From the NCBI GenBank assembly GCA_024743075.1, contig JANSXG010000003.1, forward strand, positions 1 through 47,977: 47,977 nt of DNA. Direction: 5' to 3'. Below are positions 42,547 to 47,977 of this stretch, piece after piece. The first letter of the stretch is position 1; every line of letters begins with the position of its first letter. The notes below the pieces were generated by a model. The model made no database searches and was not told the DNA's origin. It was given only the letters and a program-made list of their open reading frames with translations. The translations under genes were made by a program, and so were the position numbers. The stretch comes from a bacterium (GTDB lineage: Bacteria > Planctomycetota > Phycisphaerae > Phycisphaerales > UBA1924).

Positions 42547-43299
42547 TCAGTCGGATTGGTTCTTGGCCTGTTCGCGGAGTTCCGCCGTGCGCTTGCAATA
42601 GCGAGAGCACACGGGGTCGTCGAGTAGCGTCCGTACATCGTAGCCCCGGGCCGGCGACACGCGGCGCCCGTGGAAGATCAGCAGGTGGCTGATCTGACCC
42701 CACTTCTCCCGTGGGAGCAGCGCCATGAGATACCGCTCGGTCATTGGAATCGTCGTCCCCTCGGCCACAAGCCCGAGCTGCTGGCTCAGGCGGTGAACAT
42801 GCGTGTCGACCACGACCCCCATGTGGATGCCGAAGGCCTCGCTCAGCACGACTCCCGCGGTCTTGCGCGCGACGCCCGGCAGCGACAGCAGCTCATTCAT
42901 GGTGCGTGGCACCTCGCCCCCGAAATCCTCCACGATCTTCGTCATCGCGCCGTGGATATGTCTGGCCTTGTTGCGAAACAATCCGATCGTCTTGACATGT
43001 GGTTCGATTTGCTTCGGCGTCGCCTCCGCGTAGTCGCGCGGCGTCGGGAAAGCCTGGAACAGCCCCGGTGTCGCCTTGTTCACCGCCTTGTCCGTTGACT
43101 GCGCCGAAAGAATCGTCGCGATCAGCAGTTCGTGTGGCGTGGTGTAGTCCAGCTCGCAATGCGCATCAGGGTGCCGTTGCTGCAACAGCGAGAAGATACG
43201 GGCCGCCCTCCGCTTCTCAGACGCACTTACCTCCGGCAACTCGAACGGGACATCCCGCTTCCCGCGAGGATTCGATGGAGTCAGAGCCGGTGTGCTCAT
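42547..43299 (-). CDS. nth: Endonuclease III-like DNA glycosylase lacking the iron-sulfur cysteines
   Basis: Base-excision-repair glycosylase/AP lyase of 250 residues for oxidised pyrimidines. The helix-hairpin-helix is LPGVARKTAGVVLS (residues 140-153) with catalytic Lys146; the catalytic Asp165 is in VVVDTHVHRL. ILSAQSTDKAVNKATP is the family substrate-pocket helix. The C-terminal region reads LIFHGRRVSPARGYD. In E. coli Nth a CX6CX2CX5C cluster follows this point; here the first position is Ser, and only Cys231 and Cys235 (spaced CX3C) remain. The protein therefore cannot bind the classical 4Fe-4S cluster. Its start overlaps the upstream membrane gene stop (ATGA). Confidence 0.9.
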   Translation of the reverse strand: MSTPALTPSNPRGKRDVPFELPEVSASEKRRAARIFSLLQQRHPDAHCELDYTTPHELLIATILSAQSTDKAVNKATPGLFQAFPTPRDYAEATPKQIEPHVKTIGLFRNKARHIHGAMTKIVEDFGGEVPRTMNELLSLPGVARKTAGVVLSEAFGIHMGVVVDTHVHRLSQQLGLVAEGTTIPMTERYLMALLPREKWGQISHLLIFHGRRVSPARGYDVRTLLDDPVCSRYCKRTAELREQAKNQSD

Positions 43300-43913
43300 G
43301 CCGACTCGTCTTCCGCTTCGCGGCTCCGACGAGTCGCGCCATCGAATCCGCCACTGAGCCCCGCAACGAGCACGAGCGTGAACTGGGTCGCCAGCAGGAA
43401 ACTCGCTTTCGCGTGCTGGGGGGCCAGCCGATCACGGATCTCGGCTGCTCGTTCGTTCTCGCCTCGTTGGGCGGCCCCCCAGAGCTGCTCGAATTTCGAG
43501 TTCAGACTCGGTCGAAACGCGGCCGTCTGAAAGATCGTGATGATCGCGAGGACACCGAGGGAAGCGAGTCGCAGAACCAAGCCCGGCCGGACCCGCCGGA
43601 AGTCCGGCTTGCTCATTCCCCAGAGCACGCCGATGCAAACAATGGCCACAGCCAGGCAAACGAGGCCTATCCAGTCCGAAATCAGGAACGCCCGGTTCAG
43701 CACCTGCCCCGCGGCGATGCGATGGTGTTCGCCATCGAACGACTCGTATCCCGGGATCCGGACATCGAGATCCGCCATCAGCGGGAAGGAAACGGCGGCG
43801 GTGACGCCGACCATCAGCAACACCCCGGCCCACAGCCCCAGCGAGAGCGTGCTCCCGGCTTCGGCCAGCCCTTCAATCGTCCGGCGATGCGATGTCGATT
43901 CGGTCTCGGCCAT
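43296..43913 (-). CDS. Small DUF4149-like membrane protein
   Basis: Inner-membrane protein of 205 residues, function unknown. Four hydrophobic stretches are visible: SLGLWAGVLLMVGVTAAVSF, LISDWIGLVCLAVAIVCIGV, GLVLRLASLGVLAIITIF and ASFLLATQFTLVLVAGLSG. The combination of a GLWAG first helix, a His/Arg-rich loop and the closing LLATQFTLVL resembles the DUF4149/TMEM205-like family, but this is from memory. The C-terminus is acidic. The ATG at 43911-43913 has GGGAG 7-8 nt upstream. It is first in a minus-strand operon with nth, TPR, recX and rhodanese genes, and divergent from the TIM-barrel gene. Confidence 0.75.
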   Translation of the reverse strand: MAETESTSHRRTIEGLAEAGSTLSLGLWAGVLLMVGVTAAVSFPLMADLDVRIPGYESFDGEHHRIAAGQVLNRAFLISDWIGLVCLAVAIVCIGVLWGMSKPDFRRVRPGLVLRLASLGVLAIITIFQTAAFRPSLNSKFEQLWGAAQRGENERAAEIRDRLAPQHAKASFLLATQFTLVLVAGLSGGFDGATRRSREAEDESA

Positions 43914-43981
43914 GAAATCTCCCTCGGGAGGGGAATGATAGCCGCTTGCCAGAAACGATCCGGTCTGCGAAAAGAAGTCCC

Positions 43982-44782
43982 ATGGACGCTTTCGCCCTGC
44001 CGACATTCGAACTCTCCCTGAGCTCTGCGGGTCTGCGCGATGCCGAAGGTCGGATTCAAGACATTCGGGGCACGCTCGAGTTCGCTCGGTCCGCCCAATA
44101 CCACGCGATCCAGCTGAATGCCGCCGACCCGTTGACCCGACCGCGCGATCTCGGCCGATCGGCTCGGCGAGACCTGGCAGCGCACATCCGCCGTCACGAG
44201 TTGCGGTGCAGTGGCATCGACCTCTGGATACCCAAGGCTCATTTCTCCGACGAGACGAGGGTTGATCGCGTCGTCGGCGCGCTGGGCGACGCTGTGCAGT
44301 TTGTCGCCGATCTCGCCGAACTCACGAACGGGGAACGGATTCTCTCGTGCGCCATCCCGTGGCAAAGTGGGGGGGCGGTGCTCGCTGAGGTCGCTGCTCG
44401 CGCGGCAGCGGTGGATGTGGTCGTCGCGAACCATATCTACCCTTGGCCGGAGACCGTCGTGCCAGAGGGCCCTGTCCGCGTCGGCGTCGATCCGGCGGAG
44501 ATCATCCTCGCCTCGGCCGACCCCGCCCAAGCGGTCTCCGAAGCCACTTCATCCGGATTGCTCGCGTCGGCACGCTTGTGCGACCTCGCATCCTCGGGCC
44601 GGGTCGCCCCGGGCGAGGGTGCTCTCGATCTGCTGTCCTATCGCGTCGCCCTCTCGACGGGGTCGAGAGCCGGTCCGTTGATTGTTGATGTCAGAGGACT
44701 GTCGTCGAACGCGGGCGATGCCGGTCAGCTCGGGGTCGCGCGACTGCTTGCCGAGGAGTTCGGGCATCCGCGGTCCACCTGA
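43982..44782 (+). CDS. Xylose isomerase-like TIM-barrel protein
   Basis: Protein of 266 residues that resembles sugar-phosphate isomerase/AP-endonuclease family 2 TIM barrels. The features seen are a repeating beta/alpha pattern, LRCSGIDLWIPKAHFSD with a metal-ligand-like acidic residue, FVADLAELTNGERILSCAIPW, the strand VRVGVDPAEIIL, and a late VDVRGL. I do not see all the metal ligands of characterised members, so substrate and activity are unknown. The ATG at 43982 (MDAFALPTFELSLSS) is preferred to an upstream in-frame start because the beta strand starts there. It is 49 bp upstream of dnaJ and may be co-transcribed. Confidence 0.6.
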   Translation: MDAFALPTFELSLSSAGLRDAEGRIQDIRGTLEFARSAQYHAIQLNAADPLTRPRDLGRSARRDLAAHIRRHELRCSGIDLWIPKAHFSDETRVDRVVGALGDAVQFVADLAELTNGERILSCAIPWQSGGAVLAEVAARAAAVDVVVANHIYPWPETVVPEGPVRVGVDPAEIILASADPAQAVSEATSSGLLASARLCDLASSGRVAPGEGALDLLSYRVALSTGSRAGPLIVDVRGLSSNAGDAGQLGVARLLAEEFGHPRST

Positions 44783-44831
44783 TCCCACAGGTGATAAATC
44801 GCGTCCGGCGCGGATACCATGCTGACGACCT

Positions 44832-45884
44832 ATGCCTTCAAAGAGTGATTACTACGACATTCTCGGGGTCTCTCGCAGCGCCAGCGAAGACGATATCAAG
44901 CGCGCCTATCGCAAACTCGCGCGGGAGTACCATCCCGATGTGAACAAGGGCGAGGACGCCGCGAAGAAGTTTGCGGAGATCTCCGAGGCGTATGAGGTGT
45001 TGTCCGACGCTGAAAAGCGGTCCAGATATGACCGCTTCGGACACGCATACGCGGGTACCGCCGGCCCGGGACCCGGGCAAGGCGGGCGACCGGGCGGAAC
45101 CTACACATGGTCCAATGTCGGCGGCTCCGGTGGCGGTATGCCGGGGTTCGACCAAGACGATATCGGTTCTATCTTCGAAGAGGTGTTCGGCGTCGGCGGG
45201 CGCTCCCCCGGTGGGTCGCCTTTCGGGGGCCGTACTCGGGGCGGGGCGAGGGCGCGATCCCGTCCGATGCGCGGCGAGGACATCACCACCGACCTGCACA
45301 TCACTTTCATGACGGCCGTCCGAGGCGGCAATGAGTCCGTCCGCGTCCAGCGGGGCGGGAGCACGCAGACCATCGACATCACGGTGCCGCCCGGCATCGA
45401 AGACGGCAAGAAACTCCGGGTCCGCGGCGCAGGCCATCCGGCACGCGGAGCCGGTACGACGGGCACTGCGGGCGATCTGATCGCGACGGTCCACATCGGC
45501 AAGCACCCGCACTTCCGGCGGGACTCGGGCAAGCCGCTCGATGTGCTTATCGACCTTCCGCTTACGATCGCAGAGGCGACGCTCGGTACGACGGTCAATG
45601 TTCCGCTGCTCAAAGGCTCGGTCGACCTGACCGTGCCCCCCGGCTCGCAGAGCGGTCAGCGCCTGCGCGTGCGCGGGCACGGCATCTGTGATACCACCAA
45701 GGCTTCGAAAAAGGGCGGGACACCGCCCACCGGCGATTTCTACGCGGTGATCAAGATCGTCACGCCAGCGCCGGGCGACCTGACGCAGCCGGATCGTCAA
45801 CTCATCGAAGAATTGGGCGAGCGACTGCCCTCCCCCCGAACGGGAGCCCCGTTCTTTGAGGGGAGCGGTGAGTCGTCGCCGTGA
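44832..45884 (+). CDS. CbpA-type DnaJ chaperone (no zinc finger)
   Basis: J-domain co-chaperone of 350 residues that stimulates Hsp70 ATPase. The J domain occupies residues 4-72 with [35 protein letters not shown] and the HPD motif at 34-36. A Gly/Phe-rich linker (75-145) is followed by the C-terminal substrate-binding domains I and II; both contain a GxKLRVRGxG/[10 protein letters not shown] segment. The cysteine-rich zinc finger of DnaJ is absent, so it is type II (CbpA-like). [13 protein letters not shown] is the conserved helix II. The stop is 20 bp before the convergent gene at 45905. Hsp70 and GrpE are not nearby. Confidence 0.93.
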   Translation: MPSKSDYYDILGVSRSASEDDIKRAYRKLAREYHPDVNKGEDAAKKFAEISEAYEVLSDAEKRSRYDRFGHAYAGTAGPGPGQGGRPGGTYTWSNVGGSGGGMPGFDQDDIGSIFEEVFGVGGRSPGGSPFGGRTRGGARARSRPMRGEDITTDLHITFMTAVRGGNESVRVQRGGSTQTIDITVPPGIEDGKKLRVRGAGHPARGAGTTGTAGDLIATVHIGKHPHFRRDSGKPLDVLIDLPLTIAEATLGTTVNVPLLKGSVDLTVPPGSQSGQRLRVRGHGICDTTKASKKGGTPPTGDFYAVIKIVTPAPGDLTQPDRQLIEELGERLPSPRTGAPFFEGSGESSP

Positions 45885-45904
45885 CCGGTTCCGCTCGCAG
45901 GCGC

Positions 45905-47698
45905 TTACGGGGTGCCGCCGGTAAGGCTCATCTGGCGATCGTGTGCGATCCGGATGGTGTAGGTCACCGACGCGGCATCGTCGGCGATTGACTTTGCCGG
46001 AACACGGAGGTTCCACGCGATCCGCCCATCGGTCAGAACCGCTTCCGGATCGTCGACGAACGGGCTGCTCGCCGCGCCGTCTTCCACGATCTCCAACTGG
46101 ACCTGCTGCGGATCGACCTGCGGCAGCCGATCGATGAGGCGCACCAGAGCGTCCTTGCTGCCAAAGTTCTGCACGGAAAGCCGAACCGTCAGCGTGACGA
46201 TCTGGTTGCCGCCCTGGATGTCTTCCCGCTGATCGATGACGACCCGTTCGCTGCGGAGGTCGGAGTTGATGCCGAGCCCGACGATCATCCGCTCGCCCAT
46301 CGCGATGTCGTCGAACATGCTGTAGCCCACGAACTGCCCGTCCGCGTAGGTCGTCACCGGGCCGGAGAGCAGCACATTGGAAGACTCGTTGACGACCATG
46401 GCTTCCTCGTAGACGAAGCTGGTCAGAAGCGGGATCGCGACCTTGTAGAACTTGCCTTCGAGCGGCGTTGCGGCGATCTGGATCGACTGGCGTTCGGGGC
46501 GGCTCGGCAGTGCTGTGCGACCCGGGATGGTGTACGTCACGGTGTGGCCCGCGCTGGAGGTCGCGGTTCGCTCGACGGCGCTGATCGTCGTGCCGGCCTG
46601 CAGTTCGAGGATCTGGTAGTCCATCGCGATGCGGTTCAGCGAACTGTCGAGGTCGGCGAAGTTGTCGGTCGCGCTCCGAGAGTTGCCGAAGACCGCCACG
46701 TTGGACTGGCGCAACTGGTCGGCAGCAATCTGACGCTGGATGAGCGCATCGCGGTCGTACTTGCTGGACTGGCGAGCCTGCGAACCGTTCGGGGTCAGGA
46801 CGAGGCGGAGCGATGTCAGTTGTGGTGCCTTGGCGACCAGCGACGGGGTAGCGGTCGACAACTTCATCTCGACATCGTTCCAGTCCTCGCCGCTGGTTTG
46901 CTGGATAGACGCGAAATACTCCGCGACCAGTTCTTCACCCGAGATATCCGCCCGGACCGTGTGCGAAGGATCCCAACTCGCCCGGTTGACGAGGTACCGC
47001 AGGTCGAGGTCCTGATCTGGTCCGTTCCTTGTCTCAACCATGATCACGGCTTCGCGCGCGGTTCGGGTCGAGCGAGCGCCGAGCGCGTTCTTCTCCCGCT
47101 CAAGCAGCTGGATCTCGGCCTCAACTTCCTCGCGTTGCTCGCGCAACTCGATTTCCTGCTCCTCGATCTTCTCCTGCTCGGCGAAGATGAACTCGCTTAG
47201 TTCCTTGAGCGTGACGGCGTCGAGCACACCTTTGGACAGTTCGGCCATCGCGTTCTGCGTGGTGAAACTCTCGAGATTCTTGACGTAAGCTTTCCGGCCT
47301 TCGATGGTCTCGGAGCGCCGGCTGAGTCGAGCGAGCGAGGACCGCAGTTCATCGAGTTGGGCGTCGACCTGCTGGACTTCCTCTCGCACGTCGGTTCGCA
47401 CGGGCTGTTCGCGGTACCGCACGGAGCGAATGCTTACGTCCGCGCCGGCCTCCGCGTGCAGACTGCCCTCGACGAGGTGCGCCGGCAGGTCGCTCACCAC
47501 GACTTCGTGAATGCCGGGTGCAAAATCCAGATTGAGCGAGCGAGTGACCAGGGCCTGCCCGCGATACACGGTGACCGCTTCGATTTCACCGCTGAGGCGA
47601 TGCTCTGCCCGACTCGCGGCGTCGGCCCATGTCGTTGGAGCCAGAGTTGTCCCAGCGGAAGCAGCAAGCAGCCCGGCGATCAGTGAACGCGTCGTCAT
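45905..47698 (-). CDS. Secreted DUF4139-domain protein
   Basis: Exported protein of 597 residues. A Sec signal peptide (1-25) precedes an N-terminal beta domain (DUF4140-like, VTVYRGQALVTRSLNLDF). A long coiled coil at about residues 100-205 is rich in Glu, Gln, Arg and Leu (EKIEEQEIELREQREEVEAE). The C-terminal DUF4139 domain starts near residue 220 with LDLRYLVNRASWDPSH and is beta-rich. Homologues of this architecture (including mucoidy-inhibitor-A-like proteins) are widespread, with unclear function. The ATG at 47696-47698 has a strong AGGAGGG site, which rules out a longer start at 47743. It is convergent with dnaJ. Confidence 0.85.
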   Translation of the reverse strand: MTTRSLIAGLLAASAGTTLAPTTWADAASRAEHRLSGEIEAVTVYRGQALVTRSLNLDFAPGIHEVVVSDLPAHLVEGSLHAEAGADVSIRSVRYREQPVRTDVREEVQQVDAQLDELRSSLARLSRRSETIEGRKAYVKNLESFTTQNAMAELSKGVLDAVTLKELSEFIFAEQEKIEEQEIELREQREEVEAEIQLLEREKNALGARSTRTAREAVIMVETRNGPDQDLDLRYLVNRASWDPSHTVRADISGEELVAEYFASIQQTSGEDWNDVEMKLSTATPSLVAKAPQLTSLRLVLTPNGSQARQSSKYDRDALIQRQIAADQLRQSNVAVFGNSRSATDNFADLDSSLNRIAMDYQILELQAGTTISAVERTATSSAGHTVTYTIPGRTALPSRPERQSIQIAATPLEGKFYKVAIPLLTSFVYEEAMVVNESSNVLLSGPVTTYADGQFVGYSMFDDIAMGERMIVGLGINSDLRSERVVIDQREDIQGGNQIVTLTVRLSVQNFGSKDALVRLIDRLPQVDPQQVQLEIVEDGAASSPFVDDPEAVLTDGRIAWNLRVPAKSIADDAASVTYTIRIAHDRQMSLTGGTP

Positions 47699-47854
47699 CA
47701 GAACCCTCCTTTGGAATTGGTGCCCGGATTGCCGCGGCAACATGCGGCTGTCGCAACCGGAGCCCCTCTTGGTACCCCGGTCGCGATGACACGGTTCAGT
47801 CGATGCCGTCGAAACTCCGCAAGTATTTGTCTGGACAGCATTCGCGGCAAATGT

Positions 47855-47860
47855 TAGTAT
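47855..47860 (+). promoter_or_regulatory. Extended -10 candidate before the last gene
   Basis: TGTTAGTAT contains TAGTAT, 5 of 6 consensus -10 bases, preceded by TGT as an extended element, 35 bp upstream of the ATG at 47896. No suitable -35 hexamer is seen. Confidence 0.3.
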
Positions 47861-47895
47861 CTACTAGCCGAATCAGTCTCACCAAAGGAGCCCGC

Positions 47896-47977
47896 ATGAG
47901 CGTCCACTGGCCGATCCTCCGCCGTTGTCTGACTCGTCCGTTTGAAGTCGCAATGGTCGATGACCAACGCGAGTGGA
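47896..47977 (+). CDS. Partial gene running off the right edge
   Basis: An ATG preceded by AAAGGAG (5 nt spacing) opens a frame that stays open to the window end, giving 27 codons (MSVHWPILRRCLTRPF, then VAMVDDQREW). The pattern PxxVAMVDxxREW resembles the start of AMP-dependent acyl-CoA/ACP synthetases, where a short helix leads to an ALVDGxRxxTY strand, but the fragment is too short to be sure. The strong ribosome-binding site supports a real gene. Confidence 0.5.
   Translation, partial: MSVHWPILRRCLTRPFEVAMVDDQREW

Noticed and set aside
1-47977. tRNA, rRNA, CRISPR arrays, insertion sequences, attachment sites or a replication origin
   Set aside because: I found no cloverleaf-like sequence, no regular repeat-spacer pattern, no transposase or integrase motif and no DnaA-box cluster by eye. 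A covariance or HMM scan would be needed to exclude small RNAs.

Overview
The window is GC-rich, densely coded bacterial chromosome with no rRNA, tRNA, CRISPR array, transposase or phage gene that I could see. The gene content points to a planctomycete, most likely of the class Phycisphaerae. The pointers are a family of oversized pseudopilins around PilB/PilT/PilC, a MoxR plus aerotolerance-type von Willebrand membrane protein, paired secreted DUF6263-like proteins, a DUF4139 secreted protein, flavin halogenase-like enzymes, and rpmH lying apart from rnpA. This taxonomic call is an inference from gene content, not from a marker tree.

Layout. 1-4440 (minus strand) is a phosphate-starvation block, phoB-phoR-pstS-pstC, whose next gene (probably pstA) lies outside the left edge. 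4664-5452 is a short dihydroorotate dehydrogenase-like gene. 5442-8658 (minus) holds sucC and two related secreted proteins; 8793-8933 is rpmH with its own promoter and terminator. 9295-10056 is rnc (RNase III). 10059-11900 encodes a large unknown exported protein, and 11990-12361 a stand-alone CBM48/AMPK-like glycogen-binding domain. 12374-18756 is a minus-strand run: VWA membrane protein, outer-membrane barrel, Tat-exported PhoA-type alkaline phosphatase, a compact pseudopilin and a MoxR ATPase. 18980-22600 holds two tandem flavin-dependent halogenase-like paralogues, convergent with a solo CoaB-type gene (22597-23325).

23555-40902 is the centrepiece, a plus-strand locus of ten genes: PilB/GspE ATPase 1, PilT, PilB/GspE ATPase 2, PilC/GspF, five class III-signal pseudopilins of 251-622 residues, and a GspK-like protein of 1513 residues. 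A plausible sigma70 promoter precedes it and a strong intrinsic terminator follows it. Several pseudopilin genes are translationally coupled by 4-bp stop/start overlaps. No secretin, GspC/L/M, PilM/N/O or prepilin peptidase lies nearby, so the machine must be completed by genes elsewhere or is a reduced variant. It is the best candidate here for an under-described system.

40978-43913 (minus) is a tight operon: rhodanese domain, recX, a TPR protein, an endonuclease III lacking the iron-sulfur cysteines, and a small membrane protein. 43982-45884 (plus) carries a TIM-barrel isomerase-like protein and a CbpA-type DnaJ. 45905-47698 (minus) is a DUF4139 secreted protein, and a further plus-strand gene begins at 47896 and runs off the right edge.
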